Shown: positions 45,268 to 54,793, numbered from the stretch's first letter. The stretch: DNA of 64,000 nucleotides from Vibrio europaeus (GCF_001695575.1 NZ_LUAX01000001.1:806001-870000), one strand, 5' to 3'. Numbers and translations are program-made. The notes: generated from the letters alone by a model not told the origin.

Positions 45268-45680
45268 AGATAACTTCTTACGGTATTTATAAAGAGTGGG
45301 ATTCCAAATCTAAGCACTTGCCGAAGATTCAAGAATTCACGACCAAAGTGCCCGCCGATGAAGAAATAGAATTTGGTTTCATCGTCAACATCAAGAAAGC
45401 CAAGGGTGAAGTGATAGAGTTTTGTATTGCCCATCCAGGAGTGAAAGGTAAAAAAGGACAGACTTTAGAACCATTTACTGGCGATTTGCATGTCGGAAGT
45501 AATGACTGGGATTTTTATCTAGGTGACACCATTCAGTTACTTGATCCAGTTGACGGGTTTGAATCAAACATTGGCAAGTGGCGCATGACAATCGCGTTGA
45601 GTGGTCGAATTATTGCTGAAAAAACGTTTGATGTGTATGCACGTGATGAAGGTGAGTTTTGGAAAAAGCGCGGCTTTTAG
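45243..45680 (+). CDS. DUF3859 family protein
   Basis: About 145 residues, soluble, beta-rich (V-V-E-I-T-S-Y-G-I-Y near the start, W-D-F-Y-L-G-D-T-I near 82-90, W-R-M-T-I near 110). It matches my memory of DUF3859, function unknown. ATG 45243 is the likely start; a GTG at 45234 is possible. It overlaps the kinase-like gene by 25 bp, so expression is coupled. Confidence 0.75.
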   Translation: MAKRSPVVEITSYGIYKEWDSKSKHLPKIQEFTTKVPADEEIEFGFIVNIKKAKGEVIEFCIAHPGVKGKKGQTLEPFTGDLHVGSNDWDFYLGDTIQLLDPVDGFESNIGKWRMTIALSGRIIAEKTFDVYARDEGEFWKKRGF

Positions 45681-45766
45681 TGGTTTGTTGAAGAAAAACA
45701 TTGGGTATCTAAGGGCGCACAGTGTGTATAAACCTGTTCGGCGCCCCTGAGTCATAGCTTGCCAAC

Positions 45767-46150
45767 TCAAATACTAGAGAAGTCATACCCAGCAGCAAGC
45801 AATAAACCGCGTTCATGTTTAATGAGTTGAGCGCGGTCTTCAATCAGTTCGTGCAAGGCTTGGCGCGGCTTACTTGCCAGAGTTTTAAAATCTTCAAAAG
45901 ACTGCGACGCTTCAATTTCAGCAAACATTTCGCTGATCACGTTTCTAGCTTCGCATGGGTTGCTTTCAGTTTTGAAGTATTCAACACCTCGCGCAGCTTC
46001 ACGCATTTCCGCCAGTAGCTCAATTGGGCTTGATTCCTGCGCCACAGACAAATAGTTATCTAGCACTCGCTTGGCAAACAGTAGCTCTTGTAATGGTATG
46101 TCACGACCACTTTCAATCAGTGTCGGACTAAGAATGTTATTTGAGCTCAT
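45767..46150 (-). CDS. Hypothetical protein, not recognised
   Basis: 127 residues, acidic, predicted mostly helical (two blocks, about 20-60 and 65-120), no membrane segment, Cys only at one site and no known motif. A Vibrio-specific protein is likely. It is convergent with the DUF3859 gene across an 86-bp gap holding a GC-rich hairpin (45713-45746). I cannot assign a role. Confidence 0.6.
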   Translation of the reverse strand: MSSNNILSPTLIESGRDIPLQELLFAKRVLDNYLSVAQESSPIELLAEMREAARGVEYFKTESNPCEARNVISEMFAEIEASQSFEDFKTLASKPRQALHELIEDRAQLIKHERGLLLAAGYDFSSI

Positions 46151-46416
46151 CGACTATCCTTGGTTCAAATGTATCAATTGCCTAAGCAGTCTAAATTATC
46201 ATTGCGCGAAAGGGAACAATCTAATTTGTCCAAACTGGAAGGGAGTGCTGTTGTTTTTCTCTTAGTAATTCGTATCTTGCGTATCTTGTAGATTGCTGAG
46301 CGCCGGCAAGTGGTCAAAGCAGCGCCAATAAACAGTGATATTCGATAATTTATATCTGAGTGATGACTATAATTACAGCACTATAAGTAAGTGTATTGCC
46401 CAAGGAAGGTTAATTT

Positions 46417-47712
46417 ATGTTGTTTTTTAAAAATAACGAACCAACGCAGACATCTAACCATTCTGATCACGTCTATGCTGCAATCAAAAAACATGTGGCT
46501 TGGATAGAGTTTAGTCCTGAGGGGGTCATCCAAGATGCGAGTAGGCTGTTTTTAAGTGTTGTTGGATACTCGTTAGAAGAAGTAAAAGGAAAGCATCATC
46601 GGATCTTTTGTTCTGACAGTTATATTAGCTCTGCCGCCTATCAAAGTTTTTGGCGTGATTTGGCTAAAGGGGTCACCAAAGAGGGAACATTTGAGAGAAA
46701 GAACAAGCAGGGGGAAACCATTATACTAGAGGCGACGTATTTTCCTATCTACGATTCTGAAGGTAAGGTGTCTAGTGTGGCGAAGATTGCTTCAGACATC
46801 ACTGAGATGTTTTATAAAAACCAAAAAAATGATGCACTGTTTTCTGCATTGGATAAGTCGCAAGCTATCATTGAGTTTGATCCCAAAGGCACTGTCATTT
46901 CAGCTAATCCCAATTTCTTGAGTACGCTCGGATATAGCTCTTCCCAAGTGGTTGGGCAACACCACCGAATATTCTGCTTTGACGATTTTTACAAGGACAA
47001 CCCTCATTTTTGGCGAGATCTCGAAGATGGACAGATCAAATCAGGTCTTTTTCAGAGACGTAGTTCCCATGGAGCGAGTGTATGGATTGAAGCCACTTAC
47101 AACCCTATTAGAGATGAAACAGGGAAAGTGGTGAAGGTTGTAAAATTTGCTAGTGATATCACTGCGCGTATCGAACGCAACCAGGCAATAGCGGAGGCTT
47201 CTGAAGTGGCCTATTCGACTTCAGTTGAGACAGCGCAAATTGCTCAGGAAGGATCCCAACTACTAGCGGACTCAGTTGAGGTGTCACGGAATGTCTCCCA
47301 AAAGGCGCAAGAAACGGTTGAGAAAGTTCAGCAATTAAATGCCAGCTCCCAAAATATTCAAAACATTGTTTCTACTATTCAAGGTATTGCCGATCAGACT
47401 AATTTGCTAGCACTGAATGCGGCGATTGAAGCCGCAAGGGCAGGTGAGCATGGACGCGGTTTTGCTGTCGTTGCTGACGAAGTTCGCCAGCTTGCCTCTC
47501 GCACTTCAGAATCTACTGATGAGATTGTAAAAGTTGTCGAAGAAAACCAAGGTTTAATCAATGAAGTGACAGGAATGATGAGTGAGGTTTCAACAATTTC
47601 TGAACAAGGAAACTCGAAAATAACTGAGGTTTCAACCGTTATGGATGAGATTCATAAAGGGGCCGAAAATGTTTCTAACACTGTAATGGGGCTCTCGGAA
47701 AGTCAATCTTAG
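46417..47712 (+). CDS. Soluble PAS-PAS methyl-accepting chemotaxis protein
   Basis: 431 residues with no transmembrane segment. Two PAS domains in tandem (about 25-145 and 146-262) share the repeated motif G-x-H-H-R-I-F-C, and the MCP signalling hairpin follows (about 270-431) with its tip [24 protein letters not shown] near 325-350. The architecture is that of BdlA/Aer2-like cytoplasmic receptors. The PAS ligand (haem, flavin or other) is unknown. AAGGAAGG precedes the ATG. No che genes nearby. Confidence 0.9.
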   Translation: MLFFKNNEPTQTSNHSDHVYAAIKKHVAWIEFSPEGVIQDASRLFLSVVGYSLEEVKGKHHRIFCSDSYISSAAYQSFWRDLAKGVTKEGTFERKNKQGETIILEATYFPIYDSEGKVSSVAKIASDITEMFYKNQKNDALFSALDKSQAIIEFDPKGTVISANPNFLSTLGYSSSQVVGQHHRIFCFDDFYKDNPHFWRDLEDGQIKSGLFQRRSSHGASVWIEATYNPIRDETGKVVKVVKFASDITARIERNQAIAEASEVAYSTSVETAQIAQEGSQLLADSVEVSRNVSQKAQETVEKVQQLNASSQNIQNIVSTIQGIADQTNLLALNAAIEAARAGEHGRGFAVVADEVRQLASRTSESTDEIVKVVEENQGLINEVTGMMSEVSTISEQGNSKITEVSTVMDEIHKGAENVSNTVMGLSESQS

Positions 47713-47808
47713 TCGTTAATTTAATGTGTATATGGGGCTTGTTGGATAGGCAGGTCTCTACTCATACGGCAATGAAGCAGGGCTGCGAATCAATAGGCTT
47801 GTCTTCTG

Positions 47809-48318
47809 CTACAGTTGACGAATCTTCACTATTTCCTCTTGCTTGATTCCTAGTGATTCTAGAAATTTTTGATGCTCTTCTGGCTCCATCTCTTCAAACT
47901 TTTGATGCCACTTCAGCATGTCATCTTCATTTAACCCAGCCGCTGACATGATTTCTACCCAACGTTGTTTGTCTACCATGTTTTCGTATAGTAGTTCAGG
48001 CTCTTGGAGTAATACGACAATCGCTTTTTGTTGGTTACGTAGTGCTTGAATCTCTCGCTCTAAGTCACTGAAATGACCTTTTAAAAGTTGAGTCTGAGAT
48101 TGACCTTGCTTGTCTAGCAAAGACTTGATGCTAGCGATAGAAAGACCATATGAGCGATAAGAAATGATAGTGTCGAGCCTTTCAACTTGTTTCACTCCAT
48201 ACCAGCGGTAACCGTTCTCAGAACGATGAGATGGCAGTAGTAGGTTTTCTCGCTCGTAATATAAAACAGTGGTGCGGGATATACCGAATTGTTTAGCAAG
48301 TTGAGTGACGGTGAGCAT
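47809..48318 (-). CDS. MerR-family transcriptional regulator
   Basis: 169 residues from the ATG at 48318: MerR winged helix (T-V-T-Q-L-A-K-Q-F-G-I-S-R-T-T-V-L-Y-Y-E, about 2-21), a coiled-coil dimer helix (about 75-105) and a C-terminal E/K-rich segment. No cysteine cluster is seen, so metal sensing is unlikely. A promoter with a 19-bp spacer and a dyad lies right before this start (48348-48378), which excludes the longer start at 48345 and implies autoregulation. Confidence 0.85.
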   Translation of the reverse strand: MLTVTQLAKQFGISRTTVLYYERENLLLPSHRSENGYRWYGVKQVERLDTIISYRSYGLSIASIKSLLDKQGQSQTQLLKGHFSDLEREIQALRNQQKAIVVLLQEPELLYENMVDKQRWVEIMSAAGLNEDDMLKWHQKFEEMEPEEHQKFLESLGIKQEEIVKIRQL

Positions 48319-48347
48319 AGGAACTCCAAGACTTGGTTGATTCACTA

Positions 48348-48378
48348 AAGTTAAACCCTATACCAATAGACGGGTCAA
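48348..48378 (-). promoter_or_regulatory. MerR-type promoter with 19-bp spacer
   Basis: On the minus strand TTGACC (-35) and TAACTT (-10) are 19 bp apart; the spacer contains an ACCC...GGGT dyad (48355-48375). Overlong spacers with a central dyad are the hallmark of MerR-regulated promoters. Confidence 0.6.
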
Positions 48379-48471
48379 GTTTAGCAGGAACGACGGGAGG
48401 AAAAGTGATGTCACAGGAGTGCTGACGCAAGGCAAAGAGTTGTACCTAGCGTCTCAGGATAAAAAGCAGCG

Positions 48472-49101
48472 CTACTTTTGGAAAAGAATATAAGCGTCAT
48501 GCACGCCTTGAATCAGCATCTGCATCCCAATGACCGTTAGAATCAGTCCCATTAAACGGGTGACAATATTGATTCCACTTTCACCAAGTTTATCGACCAG
48601 TTTTGGGCCAAACAAAAAACAGACAAAGGTGATAAGACAAAGCAAGGCAAACGCCGCGATCGTCACCACAATGCTGAAGATATCGCCTGAGGCAGAGTAG
48701 TTCATTGCCGTTGCTATGGTTCCTGGGCCGGCTAAGATAGGCAGGGCAAGTGGGGAGATGGCAATATCACCGTCTTGGGAGGCCTCTTCACTGTCATGAC
48801 TGTGCATCTTCGAAGAGTTGCCTTGTAGCATATGATAACCAACGAGGAAGACGAGAATGCCACCTGCCAAACGAAGAGCTGGCAGGGTAATGCCAAATAC
48901 TTCAAAGATCCCTTTACCAAGAAAGCTAAACGCAGCGACAATAGCGAATGCTGTAGCCAGCGCTTTAAATGCTGTTTGTTTACGTTGTTCTGCGGTTTGC
49001 TGTCCGGTCATTCCGACAAAGACAGCCGTGTTAGCAATTGGGTTCATCATTGCGAAGAAACCCATAAATACGGTGACAGCAGTCGTGGTTAAATCGTGCA
49101 T
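48472..49101 (-). CDS. MarC family membrane protein
   Basis: 209 residues and six transmembrane segments: M-N-P-I-A-N near 19-24 and the P-L-A-L-P-I-L-A-G-P-G-T-I-A-T segment near 116-130 are hallmarks of the MarC/YhgN family. It is named for the mar locus but its function is unknown. About 150 bp upstream of the merR gene on the same strand. Confidence 0.88.
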   Translation of the reverse strand: MHDLTTTAVTVFMGFFAMMNPIANTAVFVGMTGQQTAEQRKQTAFKALATAFAIVAAFSFLGKGIFEVFGITLPALRLAGGILVFLVGYHMLQGNSSKMHSHDSEEASQDGDIAISPLALPILAGPGTIATAMNYSASGDIFSIVVTIAAFALLCLITFVCFLFGPKLVDKLGESGINIVTRLMGLILTVIGMQMLIQGVHDAYILFQK

Positions 49102-49188
49102 CAGTCAATCACTTATTTAGTCAGTTTAGTAATCACATTAGCACAATTTATAAAAATGGAACTATCTATAGCTGCAAATAAATGGCAT

Positions 49189-50325
49189 CTAGCTATCTGA
49201 TTTTAAGCTTGTTTTTAAACTCCACAGAGCAATAGAGAACCAAACCAAGCTTTGCAACCAAAGTTGAGTATAGTTATCTGAAATGTTCCGCCACGTGCCG
49301 CCCATTTGGTTCAAGGTTAAGAACCCTTGAATGGCAGGTGTGCTTGGAAAGAGTTCAGACAACCAAACCATTGGCGCAGGAATAGCTTCAATTGGCCATA
49401 TAAAGCCCGCGCTAAACACGAGTGGCATTGAGCTGACCAACACGACTAAGGTCACTAATTCGCGTCTTGGAGTGATGGCTCCTAACCAAATACCTATCGC
49501 ACAAGATGCCATCAAGAAAGGCAGTAAGAGCGTCAAAAGTTCTGTTGCATGTGCTAATTGGTTAACACCATGCATAGAAAAACTAGCACCAAAGTAATAC
49601 ATGCTTAATAAGTAATAAACCGCGATTAAAACCAGCATACGAACCGAGATGAGTTTTAATGGAGAGGTATGACTCCAGTAACCCGTTCCGTGTTTCTGCG
49701 TTCCTACCATTAACCCTGCTGCCATTGCTAGAGTTTGCTGCAAAATGAGCACAAACACCGCAGGCACAACGTAGTCCACATAGCCCATTCGAGGGTTGAA
49801 CGTCGGTTTTAGATTCAATTTAGTCGCGGCATATTGATTGGCCGCTTTTGATAGTGGCTGACCGTCAATGAGTAGTTTAGCCACCTTGGTTTGCGCCGCT
49901 AAGGTTCCGCCTGCCTGAGCGAGACCTTCCACGATAGTGCCGTAAACCAAAAAGTAAGACGCATCTCCAGCGTATGAGAGCGTAGGGCTTTTTCCAAGCA
50001 GCAAGTCTTTATAAAAGTGCTCTGGAATGACGAGTATTCCGCTCACGTCACCATTGAGAAAAGCTTGGTGAGCGTCTTGCAATGTGTAATCTCGCTGAAC
50101 AACGTTGACCTGTGGCGTTGCATCAACCATCCGCTCCAATTGATAGCTTGTTTGGCTTCGGTCTAAGTTCACCACACTGATCTTTTGCTCTTGCGGGGTT
50201 TGGTGGCTATAGGGTAAAGGGTAGAGGAATGAATAAAACACCACACCGCCAAATACGGTAAGAACCACCACAGGATTGGTCAGTAGTGCTTTAAGTTCCG
50301 CTTTGACCAATTCAAAGAAACTCAT
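49189..50325 (-). CDS. ABC-2 type transporter permease (YhhJ-like), second of a pair
   Basis: 378 residues. An N-terminal helix, a large periplasmic domain (about 40-175) and five C-terminal helices (about 185-370), as in YhhJ/YbhR-type drug export permeases. Its ATG overlaps the stop of the upstream permease (ATGA). Last gene of a tolC-hlyD-permease-permease operon in which no ATPase gene is present. Confidence 0.82.
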   Translation of the reverse strand: MSFFELVKAELKALLTNPVVVLTVFGGVVFYSFLYPLPYSHQTPQEQKISVVNLDRSQTSYQLERMVDATPQVNVVQRDYTLQDAHQAFLNGDVSGILVIPEHFYKDLLLGKSPTLSYAGDASYFLVYGTIVEGLAQAGGTLAAQTKVAKLLIDGQPLSKAANQYAATKLNLKPTFNPRMGYVDYVVPAVFVLILQQTLAMAAGLMVGTQKHGTGYWSHTSPLKLISVRMLVLIAVYYLLSMYYFGASFSMHGVNQLAHATELLTLLLPFLMASCAIGIWLGAITPRRELVTLVVLVSSMPLVFSAGFIWPIEAIPAPMVWLSELFPSTPAIQGFLTLNQMGGTWRNISDNYTQLWLQSLVWFSIALWSLKTSLKSDS

Positions 50326-51485
50326 AGTGTTGCCTCACTTACGACCTTGGACTTTTGATTGTTTAAGTGCTTTTTCGCCAGTCCAATGACCAACAAAGCG
50401 GGGACTAGGTAACCAAGCATAGGCAGTAGATGGTGTAAAGATTCTATCCATGCTTGACCGTAACTGACTTGGCTGACCTGTACTTCGATGTAGTGGCTGA
50501 TTGGTAATAAACTGCGCCACGCTTGAGCAAGGCTATTCATATCGGTAACAGGGAAAGTAATCCCCATAAAAGCGAAGCTTGGGGCGGTAAATGCGCCAGC
50601 GAAACTCATCGCTCGTGCGGCGTCGAGAGTTAAAAAGAAAAACAGGCTGCCCATGATCATGCAGGCAATGATGGTTAACCATTGAGCGACGATCAAAACC
50701 AAAAAGCTACCATTCATTGGCCACTTAAACCCTAAATAGAACCAACACAAGAAAGCGAAACCTTGTATGGCGAACACGCATGAGTAGGGGGCAAGCGTTT
50801 GAAAGATAGCACGAGCAGGTTTATTACCAAGCCAGTTAATTAGCCCTCTGTCGCGTAAATTAGCCGATAAGACGAGAATGGTGGTTACAACCACAACAAT
50901 CTGCCAAAGCGCGGGGACCACTGCTGAAACTAAGAACTGGGCGTAATTGGAGTTTTTATTGAATAGGGGAGTGATTTGCGTACGAATCGGCACTGCTTTT
51001 CCGAGCGCAGAGCTTAACGTCGCATTACCTTGACTCAAATTGCCGACAGTACTGACTTGTGCATTAAACGTTCCTTGAGCTTGAAGAAAGGCAGAGTTGA
51101 TCAACTTACCCACTAAGATCATTTGGCTGTTGTAAAAGACACTCACCTGAGGCGCTAACTGTTTATACGTATCTTGTTCAAAGTTAGGTGGGATAACGGC
51201 ATAAGCGTATATTTCACCTTCAACCAAGGCTTGTTTGGCTTCTAGCGCGCTCGCGAACTGTTTATCAACCTTCATTGCCGATGTTGCGTCATAGTACCGA
51301 ATCAGCTGCTGAGACATTTTGCCAGAGTCTAGGTTTACGACACCGATGGGCAAATCTCGCGCGATACTTTGCGAGAAAATTGCCCAAATCATCACGGCCA
51401 GCATGACAGGTAGCCATGTCAAACTAGACAATAGCCACTTGTCACGCCGGATAATTGAAAACTGGGAAACGCTATGATCAACCAT
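50322..51485 (-). CDS. ABC-2 type transporter permease, first of a pair
   Basis: 387 residues with the same one-plus-five helix layout as the next gene (helix about 22-42; cluster about 190-380). It also carries the typical V-V-N-L-D motif of the periplasmic domain near 50. Expected to pair with the neighbouring permease and the HlyD-type adaptor (12 bp upstream). Confidence 0.82.
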   Translation of the reverse strand: MVDHSVSQFSIIRRDKWLLSSLTWLPVMLAVMIWAIFSQSIARDLPIGVVNLDSGKMSQQLIRYYDATSAMKVDKQFASALEAKQALVEGEIYAYAVIPPNFEQDTYKQLAPQVSVFYNSQMILVGKLINSAFLQAQGTFNAQVSTVGNLSQGNATLSSALGKAVPIRTQITPLFNKNSNYAQFLVSAVVPALWQIVVVVTTILVLSANLRDRGLINWLGNKPARAIFQTLAPYSCVFAIQGFAFLCWFYLGFKWPMNGSFLVLIVAQWLTIIACMIMGSLFFFLTLDAARAMSFAGAFTAPSFAFMGITFPVTDMNSLAQAWRSLLPISHYIEVQVSQVSYGQAWIESLHHLLPMLGYLVPALLVIGLAKKHLNNQKSKVVSEATL

Positions 51486-51497
51486 ATCGCGACCTAA

Positions 51498-52478
51498 TTA
51501 CCCTTTTAGCTCAACAACTAGGCTCATGCCCATACGCAGATTTTGGACAGGTTGAGTGGGTCTTGCTTCTACTTCGAATGTTCTTAGGTCAAAGCCTTGA
51601 GCCGCATCGGTTGAACGCCAAGTCGCAAAATCACCCATAACGGCAATGTGAGACACCTTAAACTCAATTTGCTTGTTAAGCGCTGGGACGAAAGCGGAGA
51701 AAGTCTGACCTTTTTCAAAGTGACTGAGTAGGTCTTCACGTACGTTCAAGACTGCCCAAGAATCATCGGTATCAATCACAGTTACAACAGGAAAGCCCTG
51801 CGGAGCAAGTTCGCCACTTTGAAGCAGCACTTGGGAGACTTCACCGTCGAACCAGCTTTCGATAGTTGTGTCTTCGGCATAAGCTTCAACTTCTGCGACC
51901 GCACCTGCTGCCATACGTGCTTTTTCGGCCGCGGCTATTTTGGTCTCGCTACGCGCACCTTCTTGAGCCATTTGGTACATTTGGAAAGCCGCACTCTCAG
52001 TGTACTTAGCGGCATCCCATTGGGTTTTCGCTTCGTCACGTTTTTGTTCAGCGACTACACCTTCCTTGTAAAGGTTGTTAACGCGAAGGTAGGTTTTTTC
52101 CATTAGAGCCGATGCCGCTTTGGCTTTTTTCCACTGGTCTTTCGCCGCTTGGATTTGCTGAAAGCGTGCGCCTTTTTCTGCTTCCATTGCAAGCGCACCC
52201 GCCGCTTTTTCACCGGCTTTCGCCTGTTCTAGCTTCGCTTCAATTTCTGGGCTGTGGAGCGTAAAGATGAGCTCGCCTTTTTCGACATGATCGCCTTTGT
52301 GCACCATTACCTGATCAATTCTACCCGGTACTTTGGATGAGATACTGTATTGCTGAGATTCAATCTGACCTTGCAAGCGAACCGGTTTCGGTTGATAGGC
52401 TTGGTAAAAGCTATAGCCAACCCAAGATGCAACGCTCAATGCGACAGCCGTAAGTAGAAGTGGTTTTGCATTTTTCAT
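51498..52478 (-). CDS. HlyD/EmrA-type membrane fusion protein
   Basis: 326 residues. An N-terminal membrane anchor (about 5-27), a lipoyl/barrel-sandwich part (S-K-V-P-G-R-I-D-Q-V-M-V-H-K-G-D-H-V near 49-66), a long alpha-helical hairpin (about 85-205) and a beta-barrel. It should bridge the inner-membrane permeases to the TolC-like protein. Confidence 0.88.
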   Translation of the reverse strand: MKNAKPLLLTAVALSVASWVGYSFYQAYQPKPVRLQGQIESQQYSISSKVPGRIDQVMVHKGDHVEKGELIFTLHSPEIEAKLEQAKAGEKAAGALAMEAEKGARFQQIQAAKDQWKKAKAASALMEKTYLRVNNLYKEGVVAEQKRDEAKTQWDAAKYTESAAFQMYQMAQEGARSETKIAAAEKARMAAGAVAEVEAYAEDTTIESWFDGEVSQVLLQSGELAPQGFPVVTVIDTDDSWAVLNVREDLLSHFEKGQTFSAFVPALNKQIEFKVSHIAVMGDFATWRSTDAAQGFDLRTFEVEARPTQPVQNLRMGMSLVVELKG

Positions 52479-52487
52479 CTCAGATCC

Positions 52488-53888
52488 TTATTTACTCGAT
52501 ATATTGATAGCGTTGTGTTGGTATTGGCTGAATGCATCCATCTCACTTGATAGGGCAAGCAACTTGGATAGGGAGATTAAATAGTTAAAGCTTGCTGCTG
52601 CTTTCTGAGTCTGAACGCTAGCCACGTAAAGCTGCGCGTCTACCACATCGGTGGAGGTGGATAACCCTTGAGAAAACGCCTTTTGACGTAGATTGAGATT
52701 TTCGCTCGCTAATTCAATACTTGATTCTAGGCCCAGAACTTCCTCTTGGGCTTGCTGCGCTTCAAGGTATGTTTTCTGAACCAGTACGGAAAGGTCTTGT
52801 TTTGCTTGCGCTTTTAGGTAGCGGACTTGAGAGACTGCGCTGTGCGCGGCTTTAACTTGATCACTACGACCAGAATTCTCAATTAAAGGAATATTTACAC
52901 CGACACCGACCAACCAATCGGGTTTCATTTGGCTCGCGAGTGAGTCATCTTCATGGAGGCTGTAATCCCCATACAGATACACTTCTGGGTAGTATTTCCC
53001 TTTTTCTGCTTTGATTAAGCTAGCAGCTTGCTTCTCTTTTGCTTCAAGCAGAGCTAAGCCTGGGTAGGTGTCAAGAGTTCGTTCAATGAACAAACTCTGC
53101 TCTGGTAAGTTTTGATTGATAAATAGGCTGTCGGCAGGCTCAATATTGGTCGTTTGGTTTAGAATTTGGTTGAGTGCTGACTGAGCGATCTCTAAACTTT
53201 TTTCTGCTTTCTTACGCTCAATGACTGCTTTATCTAACGCAGATTCTGCTTGCAAGCGCTCGACGCGGGCGATCTGCCCTTGTTGCTCTAGCTTTAGAGC
53301 GTTGTCTCTATGCTTTGTTAACCCTTGCTCGACGAGTCGGCGAGTTTCCACCACCTCTTGAGCTAAAAGAACCGAAAAGTAGTATTTGCTGAGATCTTCA
53401 AAACGAGCTTGGGTTTCCATAGCCAACTCACTTTGCGCTTGTTGTTTGCGACCTTCAGCTGCTGACTGCGCCGCGTTGATACGCCCGCCAGTAAAGATCG
53501 GCCAAACCGCTCGGATTGAAGAACTGAAAATATCTCTTTCAGTAATCGTCGAAGTGACACCACCCAGTCCGGCAAGCAGTTGGTTAAATACAGGTCCAAG
53601 GTTTGGAAGGTGCTGACCGGTACTTTCAAAAAGCTGGCTACCAGAAACCTTTACGTCAGTATCTAATCGCGTGTAGTTAGCGCCAACAGTGACTGAAGGT
53701 AAGTTAAGGTTATCCGTTGCGTTTTTAAGATGTTCATAGCGTTCGACATTCGAGCGTTGAGCAGCTAATGAGTTGTTTTCTTGCTGTAAGACTTGCCAAG
53801 CTTGATCTAAGCTGATTGCAGCGGCGCTAGAAAGGGGAGAGTAGACGCCAAGAAAACCGATCAGCAGCGCTATGGGACGCAACGACAT
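52488..53888 (-). CDS. TolC-family outer-membrane efflux protein
   Basis: 466 residues. Signal peptide 1-23, then the repeated TolC helical architecture (Q-A-L..E-x-N repeats). First gene of the operon, 9 bp before hlyD. Three copies of an ACTCTA half-site lie immediately upstream (53897-53930), suggesting regulation by an unidentified repressor. Confidence 0.87.
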   Translation of the reverse strand: MSLRPIALLIGFLGVYSPLSSAAAISLDQAWQVLQQENNSLAAQRSNVERYEHLKNATDNLNLPSVTVGANYTRLDTDVKVSGSQLFESTGQHLPNLGPVFNQLLAGLGGVTSTITERDIFSSSIRAVWPIFTGGRINAAQSAAEGRKQQAQSELAMETQARFEDLSKYYFSVLLAQEVVETRRLVEQGLTKHRDNALKLEQQGQIARVERLQAESALDKAVIERKKAEKSLEIAQSALNQILNQTTNIEPADSLFINQNLPEQSLFIERTLDTYPGLALLEAKEKQAASLIKAEKGKYYPEVYLYGDYSLHEDDSLASQMKPDWLVGVGVNIPLIENSGRSDQVKAAHSAVSQVRYLKAQAKQDLSVLVQKTYLEAQQAQEEVLGLESSIELASENLNLRQKAFSQGLSTSTDVVDAQLYVASVQTQKAAASFNYLISLSKLLALSSEMDAFSQYQHNAINISSK

Positions 53889-53896
53889 AGTGATGT

Positions 53897-53930
53897 ACTC
53901 TATTTGTTAAAAAATAGAGTTTATACTCTA
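53897..53930 (-). promoter_or_regulatory. Triple ACTCTA half-site operator before the efflux operon
   Basis: ACTCTA (53897-53902), TAGAGT (53915-53920) and ACTCTA (53925-53930). The second and third form the perfect palindrome TAGAGTTTATACTCTA, and first with second a longer dyad. They lie 9-42 bp upstream of the first ATG and overlap a possible TATAAA -10 element. Confidence 0.55.
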
Positions 53931-54085
53931 GTTTCTGTGCGGGCAATCACTAAATTGTAAAAAGTACGGCGTTTTGACATTGATCAGGGCTTGTAATAAA
54001 TGCGTGCCATTCAAGTGGTAATTCGATAGAAATAAAAGCGTATTAATTGTTCTAAGTGGTTAATTATCAGAGGGAAGAAAAAATG

Positions 54086-54119
54086 AAAGGCAGTCTACGA
54101 ATGATCACAAGCTGCCTTT
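54086..54119 (-). terminator. Terminator after the elaA-like gene
   Basis: AAAGGCAG (54086-54093) pairs with CTGCCTTT (54112-54119), 7 bp past the stop codon; the minus strand continues into CATTTTTTC. Confidence 0.6.
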
Positions 54120-54125
54120 TAAGTT

Positions 54126-54614
54126 TTAAGGCGTGTATCGAAGCCCGAGCATCTTGCAGTTATCTTCGAGGTACGGCTTAGTGACGACCTTGAATCCAAA
54201 ACTTCCATAGTAATCTTTCAAGTGCTCTTGAGCCGAGATAAAAATGGAATCTTGCGGATAAAGCTCTTTTGTTGAGTCGAAGCTCACACGCATTAGTTCG
54301 TTACCAACTCCTTTACCTCTGTATTTGAGGCTAACAATTACCCTACCAATACATACATCGTTAGCGTCATTTTCAAGTAGGGGAAGCACTTCTTTTGGGT
54401 AACCAAGTTGTTGCGGCATGATACGGCTGTATGCAACGAGTTCCTCATCGTCAAATCCCATGACATGATAAGTCTCAGGGTGGTCGTCTTTGCCGTCTAG
54501 GTCGCTATAGGGTTCTTGCATCTCGACAATAAAAATATCTACCCGAAGGCGTAAAAAAGCGTAAAGCTCTTGAACGTTCAGCTGCTCAAACTTTTTGATT
54601 CTCCACTCTAGCAT
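54126..54614 (-). CDS. ElaA-type GNAT acetyltransferase
   Basis: 162 residues from the ATG at 54614 (preceded by AGGAGA). The family start M-L-E-W-R-I-K-K-F and L-Y-A-F-L-R-L-R-V-D-I-F-I-V-E match ElaA; the acetyl-CoA loop R-G-K-G-V-G-N-E-L is near 95-103. Substrate unknown. A longer frame to 54671 is unlike the family. Confidence 0.85.
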   Translation of the reverse strand: MLEWRIKKFEQLNVQELYAFLRLRVDIFIVEMQEPYSDLDGKDDHPETYHVMGFDDEELVAYSRIMPQQLGYPKEVLPLLENDANDVCIGRVIVSLKYRGKGVGNELMRVSFDSTKELYPQDSIFISAQEHLKDYYGSFGFKVVTKPYLEDNCKMLGLRYTP

Positions 54615-54793
54615 TATTTTTCTCCTTATCTGCGTGGAGAACAAAATAGAAGACTTGCGTTGTTGACTCATTAACTTATGTTAAGAATTCATACCTTGAA
54701 TGAATTTTATCGTTGAATTAGTTAGTAGAGATTGTTTCATGCCGAAAATGGATTGTGGATTAACGCAGAAAGCTTAATAACTCAATCAAAAAA

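Noticed and set aside
46266..46300. Direct repeat CGTATCTTG twice
   Set aside because: Nine-base tandem copy only, likely chance in an AT-rich leader.
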